14,682 bases of DNA from Verrucomicrobiia bacterium (GCA_017880715.1 JADGRT010000028.1:1-14682), one strand, 5' to 3'; shown: positions 6,638 to 14,258, counted from the first letter of the stretch. Numbers and translations are program-made. Notes: generated by a model not told the origin, from the letters alone.

Positions 6638-6675
6638 GGCCGTCCCGTCCATATATGAGGCCGTCCCGTCCATAT
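6634..6675 (+). repeat. Perfect 21-bp tandem duplication that copies the start codon
   Basis: The 21 bases at 6634-6654 are repeated without change at 6655-6675. Each unit begins with ATG and encodes MRPSRPY, so the radical SAM protein starts MRPSRPY-MRPSRPY. The first ATG keeps the ATGA overlap with the upstream stop; the second would leave a gap of 17 bases. Confidence 0.97.
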
Positions 6676-8064
6676 ACCTACCTGGGAACCGTGCGCGGCA
6701 TGTGCCGGGATTGTCGCGCCCTGGTTCCCGCGCGGGTTCTGGAGGAAGACGGCGCGGTTTATCAGGAACGGTTGTGCCCGAAATGTGGGACGAGCCGCGT
6801 GCGGATTGCCGACGGAGTGGAATGGTACCTGAACCGTGCGGCCACAACGGTGCGCTGCAAACCGGCCCGGCTCCCCAGCCTGGCCGTGCGCGAAGGGTGC
6901 CCGAAAGATTGCGGCCCGTGCGCCTTCCACGCCAACGCCTGTCACCTGCCCGTGTTTTCGGTGACCAACGCGTGCAACCTGGATTGCCCAATTTGCTTCA
7001 CTTACAACCGGCCGGACCGGAAGTATTTCATGACCCGCGAAGAACTGCGGCCGCTCCTCGACAAACTCATCGCCCGCGCCGGGCCATTTGACCTGATGAA
7101 CATCACCGGCGGCGAACCGACGATGCATCCGCAGATCGTGGATTTGTTGAAGGAATGCCATCGGCCGGAAATCGGGCGCGTGACCATGAACTCCAACGGC
7201 CTGCGACTGGCGACAAATGAAGATTTGTGTCGGGCGCTGGCGGACCTTGGGGTTTATGTAATTCTTTCCTTCGACACGTTCCAGACGGAACGGGCGTTGA
7301 AGATTTACGGCAAGGACGTGTTGAACCTGAAACATCGGGCACTGGAAAACCTGCAACGCTTCGGCATCGGCACAACCCTGCTCAATGTGATGATTCGCGG
7401 GGTGAACGAAGATGAGATTGGACAGGTCATTGAACTGGCGCGGGCGCACCCGGTGGTGCGCAGCGTGACCATCCAGACGATGACGTTCACCGGCAAGGGC
7501 GGAAAAAATTTCAAGCCGCGCGAGACCATGCCGCTGGACGGCGCGGCCAAAGCGATTGAAGCGGCCACCCGGGGGGCCATGCGCGAAGCCCACTTTTTCC
7601 CGCATACCGGGGCGCATCCGCTCTGTTACAGCGTCGCGTATTATCTCAAGGACAACGGTACGTACCGGTCGCTCACGGATTTTCTCACCGTGGAGGAACT
7701 ACGGCAGATGTTCGGGCACGGTTATCTCCTGCAACCGGAGGACGCCAGCCAGGATGTTTTTCGGGCGGCCATTGACCGGTTGTGGGCGGCTGGCGACGAT
7801 TCAAAACTTTTGCCGGCCATCAGGGGATTGGTGGAACGGATGTATCCGCAAGGAAAACCGCTGACCCGGGCGGCGCGGCAGATGGTCGCCGAGGAATCAC
7901 TTCTGGCGGTTTATATCCATTCTCACATGGACGAAGACACGCTCGACCTGGCACGGCTGGTGGCCTGTCCGGACCAGGTGCCCGATCCGGAAGGCCGTCT
8001 GATACCGGCGTGCGCGTACAACCTCTTTTACCGCCAAAAAGACCCGCGCTTCTGGTGCGCATAA
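6634..8064 (+). CDS. Radical SAM enzyme 1, MJ0619/Tes-like family
   Basis: A 476-residue radical SAM protein. Cys24, Cys27, Cys48 and Cys51 (CRDC, CPKC) form a rubredoxin-like site. CPKDCGPC gives Cys89, 93 and 96, with Cys103 as a likely fourth auxiliary-cluster ligand. CNLDCPIC (Cys114, 118, 121) is the radical SAM motif, followed by GGEPT (159-163) for SAM binding. Further Cys lie at 331 (HPLCYSVAYYL), 445 and 460 (RLIPAC). This layout, a rubredoxin-type site plus several FeS clusters and an HPxC motif, resembles the archaeal tetraether synthase Tes/MJ0619 and related bacterial membrane-spanning-lipid synthases, which join unactivated carbons of lipid chains. No B12-binding domain is present. 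It begins on ATGA with the preceding dehydratase-like gene; the start could also be the second ATG, 6655. Radical SAM chemistry is certain, lipid substrate is inferred from family and context. Confidence 0.85.
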   Translation: MRPSRPYMRPSRPYTYLGTVRGMCRDCRALVPARVLEEDGAVYQERLCPKCGTSRVRIADGVEWYLNRAATTVRCKPARLPSLAVREGCPKDCGPCAFHANACHLPVFSVTNACNLDCPICFTYNRPDRKYFMTREELRPLLDKLIARAGPFDLMNITGGEPTMHPQIVDLLKECHRPEIGRVTMNSNGLRLATNEDLCRALADLGVYVILSFDTFQTERALKIYGKDVLNLKHRALENLQRFGIGTTLLNVMIRGVNEDEIGQVIELARAHPVVRSVTIQTMTFTGKGGKNFKPRETMPLDGAAKAIEAATRGAMREAHFFPHTGAHPLCYSVAYYLKDNGTYRSLTDFLTVEELRQMFGHGYLLQPEDASQDVFRAAIDRLWAAGDDSKLLPAIRGLVERMYPQGKPLTRAARQMVAEESLLAVYIHSHMDEDTLDLARLVACPDQVPDPEGRLIPACAYNLFYRQKDPRFWCA

Positions 8065-8078
8065 ACGAACGGCCAGCC

Positions 8079-8675
8079 ATGAGCCAGCACACAACACCCG
8101 ATCTCAAGCAGGGCCTCGAACGGTTCAAGCAGTTCCGGTCGGGCCAAACGGGTGAGCGTGTCTTTTGTCATCCGACCTGCCATCCATCCCATCCGACGGG
8201 CTTTTGTCCATGCGACCAGGCGTGGCCGGCGACATTGTGGTTTTATTTCAAATCGACCTTGCTGCTGACAGCGTTGAAGCTCCCGTTCAACACGTTCAAG
8301 ATTGCTATGCTGCGCTGGTCTGGTGCGCGGGTGGGCCGCAATGTCTTTATTTCCGCCGACGTGTGGATCGACCCGGCATTCCCGGAATTGTTGACCCTCG
8401 AGGATGAAGTGATGTTGGGCGTAGGTGTCAGGATTTTTCTCCACGCGTTTGACCGCGACCACTTTGAAGCCGGGCGGGTCGTGCTCCGGAAGGGCGTGAT
8501 CGTCGGTGGCTTTGCCCTCATCGGCCACGGCGTGGAGATTGGCGAAGGCGCGGTGGTGGCTGCTGGCGCGGTGGCCGGGCGTGACATACCGGCTGGAAAG
8601 GCCGCCATCGGCAACCCGGCGCGAATTGTGCCGCTTAGAAATCCCCAGCAGGCGGAACTTGAACCTCATGAGTGA
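8079..8675 (+). CDS. Left-handed beta-helix (hexapeptide repeat) acyltransferase
   Basis: A 198-residue protein. Residues about 82-185 show hexapeptide repeats (GARVGRNVFISADVWID, GVIVGGFALIGHGVEIGEGAVVAAGAVAGRDIPAGKAAIGNPARIV) typical of the maltose/galactoside O-acetyltransferase and WbbJ group. His122 or His150 could be the general base. Residues 48-80 (WPATLWFYFKSTLLLTALKL) are hydrophobic and may dip into the membrane. The N-terminus carries Cys30, 34, 43 and 45 with interspersed His, unusual for the family and possibly a metal site. The ATG at 8079 follows the radical SAM 1 stop by 14 bases; an upstream in-frame extension lies wholly inside that gene and is not likely. It overlaps radical SAM 2 by 8 bases. 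It would acylate a hydroxyl or amine of the product or its head group; the donor (acetyl-CoA or ACP-bound) is not known. Confidence 0.78.
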   Translation: MSQHTTPDLKQGLERFKQFRSGQTGERVFCHPTCHPSHPTGFCPCDQAWPATLWFYFKSTLLLTALKLPFNTFKIAMLRWSGARVGRNVFISADVWIDPAFPELLTLEDEVMLGVGVRIFLHAFDRDHFEAGRVVLRKGVIVGGFALIGHGVEIGEGAVVAAGAVAGRDIPAGKAAIGNPARIVPLRNPQQAELEPHE

Positions 8676-10053
8676 GTACCTGACCACAACCCAGTCCACT
8701 TGCCGGACCTGCCGACGGCTGATCCCGGCGCAGATTTTCGTGGAGAGCGGCAGCGTCTGGCTGCAAAAGGAATGTCCCGAGCATGGACGGCAAAGGGCGC
8801 GGATTTATGGCGACGCACCATCGTATTTGAAGCTGGGACATTTCCACCGCAAAGCGTCAATGCCGCTGGCGTTCGCGACGAAGGCACTAGGCTGCCCGGA
8901 CTCCTGCGGCATCTGCCCGGAGCACGAACAGCATGTCTGTCTGCCGATTCTCGAGATCACCGACCACTGCAATTGGGATTGTCCCATCTGCCTGGTCACC
9001 AATCCCGGTCGCCACCACTGGACCCGCGAGGAAGTCGCGCGCGTGCTGGACGGGCTCATCCAGTCCGAAGGCCAGATTGACGTGCTCAATCTTTCCGGGG
9101 GCGAACCAACGTTGAATCCTTATTTCCGTGAGATCGTCGAGGAATGCATTTCGCGTAAGGAAATCCTGCGCGTAAGCGTTTCGACCAACGGATCGGTGCT
9201 GGCTCGAAACCGGGAACTGCTTGAGTTTCTGGCTGAACGCCGCGTGATTGTGTCGCTGCAGTTCGACGGTCTGAGCGATGACATCTACCAAGCCCTGCGC
9301 GGGAGGCCGTTGCTCGAGGAGAAACGGCGGCTCATTGATTTGTGCGGCGAACTCGACTCGTCCATGTCGCTGACCGCCACCGTGGCCAGCGGGGTCAATG
9401 ACAACCGGTTGGCGGAGATTGCTGACCTGTTGTTTCAACACGACCATATTCTTAGCGTGATGTTCCAGCCGGCGGCTTACGCCGGCAGCGCAGCCGGGCA
9501 GCAACGGCCCGCCGGGGCGGCCACAATTCCCGACGTGATCGCGGCGTTGAAGGGCGCCGGACAGGGCACGGTTTCGGCTGATGATTTCTCCCCGCTGCCG
9601 TGCAGCCATCCCGCCTGTTTCTCGCTCGCTTTTTATTTGAAAGTGGAGAATAAGCGGCATGTGCCCATCAAGCAGATGGTCAACGCGGAGCGGTATCTGA
9701 ACCTGATTCAGAACCGCGCCATCTTCGGCACGGATGCGGAAAGCTTCAATGCCATCACGGATGCCGTGTATGAACTATGGTCCGGCTCGGCGGCCCTCTC
9801 GCCCGACTCCCAAAAAACTCTCGGGGCCATCCGCCGGTTGCTGGCTTCCGCGACGGCCAAGGGCGGCTACTCTCCCGATCAGGCGCTGACGGTCGCCGAA
9901 CGGTCGGTGAAATCCATATTCATCCACCAATTCATGGACCCGGAGACCTTCGACCTGTCACGGGCGCGGAAATGCTGCCAGGTTTATCCCCAACTCGACG
10001 GCCGGCTGATCCCGGTCTGCGTTCACAACTGTCTCAAACGAAATTCATCATGA
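8668..10053 (+). CDS. Radical SAM enzyme 2, MJ0619/Tes-like family
   Basis: A 461-residue paralogue of radical SAM 1 with the same order of motifs: TCRTC (Cys12, Cys15) and CPEHG (Cys36) as N-terminal metal site, then CPDSCGIC (Cys76, 80, 83) with Cys91, then CNWDCPIC (Cys101, 105, 108), then GGEPT (144-148). The middle motif is LPCSHPAC (Cys312, Cys317), closest in form to the PCxHPxC I remember from MJ0619-type proteins. The C-terminus has Cys436-437, 451 and 455 around RLIPVC. The start at 8668 is chosen because homology begins there; earlier in-frame codons lie inside the acyltransferase gene. It overlaps that gene by 8 bases and the next by ATGA. With the fullest set of Cys of the three, this copy is the best candidate for a Tes-like, multi-cluster enzyme. 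Confidence 0.85.
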   Translation: MSEYLTTTQSTCRTCRRLIPAQIFVESGSVWLQKECPEHGRQRARIYGDAPSYLKLGHFHRKASMPLAFATKALGCPDSCGICPEHEQHVCLPILEITDHCNWDCPICLVTNPGRHHWTREEVARVLDGLIQSEGQIDVLNLSGGEPTLNPYFREIVEECISRKEILRVSVSTNGSVLARNRELLEFLAERRVIVSLQFDGLSDDIYQALRGRPLLEEKRRLIDLCGELDSSMSLTATVASGVNDNRLAEIADLLFQHDHILSVMFQPAAYAGSAAGQQRPAGAATIPDVIAALKGAGQGTVSADDFSPLPCSHPACFSLAFYLKVENKRHVPIKQMVNAERYLNLIQNRAIFGTDAESFNAITDAVYELWSGSAALSPDSQKTLGAIRRLLASATAKGGYSPDQALTVAERSVKSIFIHQFMDPETFDLSRARKCCQVYPQLDGRLIPVCVHNCLKRNSS

Positions 10054-11336
10054 AAACGGACGAACGAAAATTGGTTGTGTGGCTCGGTGGCGGGGTCCTG
10101 GTGACCGGCCTGCTGCCGTTGCTGCTTTACTGGTTCCTGCTCGGGCGCATTCCCAGCGTGAGCGTCAGCGAAGCGAGAGTTCTGCTCGCCCGAACGAATT
10201 CGCCACCGGTGCTTGTGGACGTTCGCCCCCCGGAAGTTTATTTGGCACATCATGTTGAAGGCGCGGTGAGCTGGCCGTATCAAGCCATTGCTTCGGCAAC
10301 CGATTCCAGCCAGATGCCTCCGTCGCTGAAAGGGAAGCAACTATTATTGATCTGTAGCACCGGTCTGCGAAGCAGTTCTGCTACCCACAAGCTTGGCGGT
10401 CGTTTGGGCGTGGAGGCCAGCAACGTGACCGGCGGCATGCAGGCATGGGATGCCATTCCGCCGGGCCAAAACTCGGCATTCCGAAGTTTTGATGTTTTCG
10501 AGCAATGGGTGGTGATCATCACGGCTTTCGGCATCAAGCCCGCCTACACCCTGCTATCGCTGGTCGTAATCATCTGGTTGTGGCGGCAGCGGGGCCCGGA
10601 CCTCGTGGCGCTGCGGTGGGGTTTGATTGCCTTTTGGCTGGGCGAAAATGCGTGCGCGACCAATTACATGATCTTTCACGGAAATTCCGACTTTTGGGAA
10701 TATTTGCACAACCTTGGTATGGCGGCGTGTTTCTCCTTTACTACTTACGCCCTGCTTGAAGGCACGGACCGGCGGCTGATCAAATACAGCCCCGCCAAGG
10801 ATCGATGCGCGGCCTTGAGTTTGTGCCGCGCCTGCATCAAGTACGATGCCGATGTGCCCTGCGGGCTGCGGCGTGTATTTGCCATGTTCCTTCCCGCAAC
10901 CATTGTGGTGGCGGCCATGCCATTGTGTGCGGACCTGAAGACCGCCGCCTACGACACCCATATCCTGGGGACAACCGTACATTACTCGGATACCCTGGCC
11001 GACCAGTTGTTTGAAATCCGTTACTGCCCCTACATGGCCGTGCTGTTGTTGACTGCATCCTGGCTGGTGCTTCTGTTCAAGCGCCAGGAACCGGTACCAT
11101 TGGCCAAACTCCTGTTCGCGGCGGGAATGGGCCCGGTGGGCTTTGGCTTCATGCGGCTGTTTCTGTCCGCGGCCTACCGCGAGGATCCCGTGTGGTTTAA
11201 TGCCTGGGAGGAAATCACGGAGCTCCTCTTTGTCGCCGCCGTGGCGTTCATTCTGCTCGTGTTCCGGCAATCCCTGTTTGCAAAAGAACCGCCTAGCCAG
11301 ACGAATCCGGCCGGCACCCAGGAGGCACCTGCTTAG
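10050..11336 (+). CDS. Rhodanese domain fused to a polytopic membrane protein with a four-Cys motif
   Basis: A 428-residue protein. One membrane helix (about 9-31) is followed by a rhodanese domain (about 38-137: VLVDVRPPEVYLAHHVEGAVSWP, then ICSTGLRSSSA with candidate persulfide Cys102, then GGMQAW). Seven more likely helices follow (about 153-176, 189-208, 217-236, 276-293, 327-343, 350-372, 390-406). Positively charged loops (RQRGPD, KRQEP) place the N-terminus in the cytoplasm and the rhodanese outside. Between helices 4 and 5 lie Cys253, 259, 262 and 271 (CxxxxxCxxC, then C), predicted cytoplasmic, which could bind a FeS cluster or zinc. The start at 10050 shares ATGA with radical SAM 2. 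I do not recognise the membrane part. Lying between two radical SAM genes, it may supply electrons or sulfur, or hold the lipid substrate; none of this is proven. Confidence 0.75.
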   Translation: MKTDERKLVVWLGGGVLVTGLLPLLLYWFLLGRIPSVSVSEARVLLARTNSPPVLVDVRPPEVYLAHHVEGAVSWPYQAIASATDSSQMPPSLKGKQLLLICSTGLRSSSATHKLGGRLGVEASNVTGGMQAWDAIPPGQNSAFRSFDVFEQWVVIITAFGIKPAYTLLSLVVIIWLWRQRGPDLVALRWGLIAFWLGENACATNYMIFHGNSDFWEYLHNLGMAACFSFTTYALLEGTDRRLIKYSPAKDRCAALSLCRACIKYDADVPCGLRRVFAMFLPATIVVAAMPLCADLKTAAYDTHILGTTVHYSDTLADQLFEIRYCPYMAVLLLTASWLVLLFKRQEPVPLAKLLFAAGMGPVGFGFMRLFLSAAYREDPVWFNAWEEITELLFVAAVAFILLVFRQSLFAKEPPSQTNPAGTQEAPA

Positions 11337-11371
11337 ACCTGTTTGGCAAAACAACTCAATGAGGCAATACC

Positions 11372-12787
11372 ATGATTCCAACCACCACTACCCAAACTAA
11401 ACGCCCGTACTACGGCACCACCACGCTTTGCCCCTTCTGTTCCCGGCTCCTGCCGGGTGAAGTGTTCGGACGCGACGAAGCCGTCTATTTGTCCCGGGAA
11501 TGCCCGGAGCACGGCCGCATCGAGGCTTTGGTTTGCTCCGATATCAACTGGTTTGAGGGACTGAAGCGGTTTGATATTGCACCCATCAAGCCGGCACACC
11601 CGCAACATCCGGTCAACCAGGGTTGTCCGCTGGATTGCGGCCTCTGTGCCGCGCACCGGCAGGTGGCCGGCACGATGGCCATTGAAATCTCCAACAAATG
11701 CAATGCCAACTGCCCGGTCTGTCTCGGCGACAATCGCGGCACCTTTGAAATGTCCGTCGCGGAAATTCGCGAGCTGGTGGAGAGTGCCATCCGCGACCAG
11801 GGCCAGATTGGCGTGCTCACACTTTCCGGTGGCGAACCCACGATTCATCCGCAGTTCTTCGAAATTTTATCCCTGCTGGATCGGCCCGAGATTGGGCGAA
11901 TCAATCTCAATTCGAACGGCCTGCGCATGGTCCGGGACGCAAAGTTCGTGGACCAGTTGCGGCAGCATCCCAAGGTCTATGTCTCCCTGCACTTTGATGG
12001 ACAAAACGCGGAAAAAATCCGGGGCACCAAACCGGAATTGCAGGAACAGGCATTGGCCCGGCTGTGTGAAGCGGGGATTGGGGTCGTCCCCTTGATTTTG
12101 GGTGTGCGCGACATCAATGACGGCGAACTGGGAACCCTGGTCCCGACGCTGTTGCAGCGCTCGAAAGCCATCAAGACGGTGATCGTCTCGTTGATGGCTT
12201 ACATGGGAGCCAACGGAGGCCGGTTTAAACCGGAACCGCTCCGGCGGCTCACCATCCCGGATGCCGTTGACAGCATTGCCGCAGGTTCCAGCACGGTCAT
12301 TCATCGGGAGGATTTCATTCCGGTGCCGATGCCCAATCCCATCTGCGCCGCCATCGGTTATTTCTTCGTGGACCAGGAAGGCCTCATCCCAATGATCCGG
12401 GCCGCCGGCGTGGACCAGACCGTGGCGTGCATCCAAAACCAGCATTTCGCCCAGGCCAACGAAAAAATGGAGGCGTTCTTCCGGGAAATGATCAACAACA
12501 TCTACGCCAATCCCCGGAAGTTCCCGGACGCCGACCGGACATTGCGCCGGCTGAGGACATTTGTGGAGCGGCTTTTCACCGGCGAACGGCGGACCCCGGC
12601 GGAGCGGCAGGCCCTGGCCGAGGAAAGCATCAAGACAGTATTCATCATGCAATTCATGGATGGCTGGACGTTCGACACTCAACGCCTGTCCAAATGCAGT
12701 TGTCAGCATCTGCTGCCCGGCAATCGCCGGGTACCCAGCTGTGGATACTATGCCTTTCATCGTCAGCGCGACGCGCGCTTCGCTTGA
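11372..12787 (+). CDS. Radical SAM enzyme 3, MJ0619/Tes-like family, reduced Cys set
   Basis: A 471-residue third paralogue. N-terminal LCPFC (Cys20, Cys23) and CPEHG (Cys44); CPLDCGLC (Cys85, 89, 92); radical SAM CNANCPVC (Cys110, 114, 117); GGEPT (153-157). The Cys that follows the auxiliary motif in the other two (103 and 91) is replaced here, aligning with Ala99. The middle motif keeps one Cys (PNPIC, Cys325), and the C-terminus has Cys442, 444 and 457 (RRVPSC). The start ATG has a GAGG eight bases upstream (11360-11363) and follows the previous stop by 35 bases, so it does not rely on overlap like most earlier genes. It ends the tightly packed run. Altered cluster ligation may mean a different reaction from its paralogues, for instance acting on a different position or chain. 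Confidence 0.85.
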   Translation: MIPTTTTQTKRPYYGTTTLCPFCSRLLPGEVFGRDEAVYLSRECPEHGRIEALVCSDINWFEGLKRFDIAPIKPAHPQHPVNQGCPLDCGLCAAHRQVAGTMAIEISNKCNANCPVCLGDNRGTFEMSVAEIRELVESAIRDQGQIGVLTLSGGEPTIHPQFFEILSLLDRPEIGRINLNSNGLRMVRDAKFVDQLRQHPKVYVSLHFDGQNAEKIRGTKPELQEQALARLCEAGIGVVPLILGVRDINDGELGTLVPTLLQRSKAIKTVIVSLMAYMGANGGRFKPEPLRRLTIPDAVDSIAAGSSTVIHREDFIPVPMPNPICAAIGYFFVDQEGLIPMIRAAGVDQTVACIQNQHFAQANEKMEAFFREMINNIYANPRKFPDADRTLRRLRTFVERLFTGERRTPAERQALAEESIKTVFIMQFMDGWTFDTQRLSKCSCQHLLPGNRRVPSCGYYAFHRQRDARFA

Positions 12788-12859
12788 TTTCGAACCCCAA
12801 ATTATGTTGCATTTATTTTGTCCGTTGAGATTGTTTCTTAAACCGTTCGAAAAATTGCC

Positions 12860-13306
12860 ATGAAGAAACTTTGTGATCTTTATGTCGCCAAAGCAGGTCT
12901 CATCGGGGCGCTGTATTGTATAGTTCCCACCTTGATAGGTTTTGCCGTTGTGTTCTGTGTGGTGCCATTCCGGCAGGTTTACCTCTATCGTCTGGCCATC
13001 GCGATTCTCGTCGGAGGGCCGGTGGCGGCCCGGTTAAATCGCTTTGGCCTGTCACTCTGGATGATCAAACATTCCTCGCCCAAGGGCCCGGCAACCGTCC
13101 TGGACGGGACGTTGATCGGATGGTTTCTGGGGATGGGCATGGCAGTGGTTCCCGCGTTCACTCATTTCATCGCCTCGAACGGCATGGACGGGACCAAAAC
13201 GATCGTGATCGCCATCTGGTTCATTGCCGGCGTCGTTGGAGCGATCCTCGGTGGCACGCTCGGCCTGGTCGGGGCAAAATATCTGGACCGCCAATCCGGC
13301 GCTTGA
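12860..13306 (+). CDS. Small four-helix membrane protein, unknown function
   Basis: A 148-residue protein with about four hydrophobic segments (12-37, 41-58, 82-105, 113-137), several rich in glycine (LGMGMAVVPAF, GVVGAILGGTLGLVGA), and a basic N-terminus (MKKLCDLYVAKAG). I do not recognise a family, although the glycine-rich tail superficially recalls glycine-zipper helices. It lies 72 bases after radical SAM 3 in an AT-richer spacer with no clear Shine-Dalgarno sequence, so it may be the last operon gene or have its own promoter. The next gene is convergent, ending 39 bases away, with no clear shared terminator visible. Confidence 0.65.
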   Translation: MKKLCDLYVAKAGLIGALYCIVPTLIGFAVVFCVVPFRQVYLYRLAIAILVGGPVAARLNRFGLSLWMIKHSSPKGPATVLDGTLIGWFLGMGMAVVPAFTHFIASNGMDGTKTIVIAIWFIAGVVGAILGGTLGLVGAKYLDRQSGA

Positions 13307-13345
13307 TTTGACCGGATCTTCCAGCTTTCCCACCCCCAGTCACCT

Positions 13346-14194
13346 TTAGAAATGATACTCGGGGTTCTTCGGATCGAAGTCCTTGTCGCTCAGCCCGGGA
13401 TCGAGTTTCAGGTGTTCGTATCCGTAGCACTCGACGAGTTGGTCATCCCAATCGAAGATCTGGGTTTTGATCGGCATCTTGGTTTCGACATCCAGGTTCA
13501 CAATGCACCGGTAGCAGTAATAACCTTTCGAGGGATCCTTCGGCAAAACACCTTCTATCTCCCGGGTTTTCCGGCCATAAACCGTTTGCTCACCGCGGTC
13601 TTTGGAAGTGAGTTCGCCCGCGCGCAGGCCCCTCTGAAGATTCGAGCCAATTTTCTTTACCAGGATCTCCAGCCCGGCTTCCGTGATGGGATGGCGGGAA
13701 TTCTCCATCGCCATCGCGCCTGTCGGATTCAGGTTGACGGTAATAAGTTTGGTGAGGCCCGTGCCATGTGCCCGGACTTTGTTGTTGTTGGCGCTTTCGA
13801 CGTATAGTGACTCCTGGCCCGCAAACGGGTTGATCCACCTCATATAGACCTTGAATGGCCGCTTGAATTTGAGAAACGTGGTTTCTTCAGGAACCAGCTT
13901 GTCATTGACGCGCTCGATTCGATGAAAAATCGCCGTGTAGTTGTCAATCTTGGCCAGCGCTTCCTCCGTTTCCTGGAGCCGTTTTTCGAGGTCCGTGCGG
14001 TCCTGGGCGTATGCGTTGTTTTGAACAAACAGAACGGAGATCAAGGCGAGCGAGGCCAAAAAGATTCCTGCTGCGCGGCGCAGAGGATACGAAAGCGGAT
14101 CCTGCTCCCGACGGCTATAAAACTGCGTTGCGACGCCCGGCCGGCTTATTTGGGTTGCGTGCGTGAGGGAGGGTAGGCTTTCGCTCGCACTCAT
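13346..14194 (-). CDS. Exported DUF1571-type protein
   Basis: A 282-residue protein from the ATG at 14194, which has a GAGG about six bases upstream. The frame stays open further (to 14446), but that part overlaps the comM end and has no family character. After about 30 residues of leader comes a signal peptide (PLRRAAGIFLASLALISVLF, then NNAYAQ, with a likely cut after AYA). The mature part begins with a short helical stretch (LEKRLQETEEALAKIDNYTA). It continues with a beta-rich domain (FLKFKRPFKVYMRWINPFAGQESLYVES, then TKMPIKTQIFDWDDQLVECYGYEHLKL), which I assign to DUF1571, common in Planctomycetota and Verrucomicrobiota. A LolA/LolB-like lipid-binding fold is plausible from the strand pattern but not shown. 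It faces away from the operon and lies downstream of comM, so it probably belongs to the chromosomal background, not the lipid locus. Confidence 0.72.
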   Translation of the reverse strand: MSASESLPSLTHATQISRPGVATQFYSRREQDPLSYPLRRAAGIFLASLALISVLFVQNNAYAQDRTDLEKRLQETEEALAKIDNYTAIFHRIERVNDKLVPEETTFLKFKRPFKVYMRWINPFAGQESLYVESANNNKVRAHGTGLTKLITVNLNPTGAMAMENSRHPITEAGLEILVKKIGSNLQRGLRAGELTSKDRGEQTVYGRKTREIEGVLPKDPSKGYYCYRCIVNLDVETKMPIKTQIFDWDDQLVECYGYEHLKLDPGLSDKDFDPKNPEYHF

Positions 14195-14232
14195 TGTGGC
14201 CTCATGCTGCCAAATGGGGATTGGAGTGCCAA

Positions 14233-14258
14233 GCGGCAAGTTCGCGCGGCAAGTTCGC
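14233..14258. repeat. Perfect 13-bp tandem duplication between comM and the DUF1571 gene
   Basis: The unit gcggcaagttcgc occupies 14233-14245 and again 14246-14258. It lies in the 160-base gap (14195-14354) between comM and the DUF1571 gene. Nothing else stands out in this gap. Confidence 0.93.

Noticed and set aside
6607..7617. 336-codon antisense reading frame in radical SAM 1
   Set aside because: It lies opposite a gene with strong motifs and shows no domain, and it also crosses the tandem repeat; a shadow frame.
8165..8200. CRISPR-like or short tandem repeat around the catcc-rich stretch
   Set aside because: Only a few imperfect catcc units are present inside the acyltransferase coding sequence, with no spacers.
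793..12787. Identification as an aryl-polyene or ladderane cluster
   Set aside because: The KS/CLF, FabG, dehydratase and ACP set overlaps with both, but the acyltransferase/exporter/ammonia-lyase genes of aryl-polyene loci and the B12-type radical SAM genes I associate with ladderane candidates are not here.
12788..12852. Inverted repeat tttcgaac (12788-12795) and gttcgaaa (12845-12852)
   Set aside because: An 8-bp match across 49 bases of AT-rich sequence may arise by chance, and its position between genes gives no clear terminator or operator form.
13307..13345. Bidirectional terminator between the convergent small membrane protein and DUF1571 genes
   Set aside because: No stable inverted repeat with flanking T and A tracts could be seen in these 39 bases.
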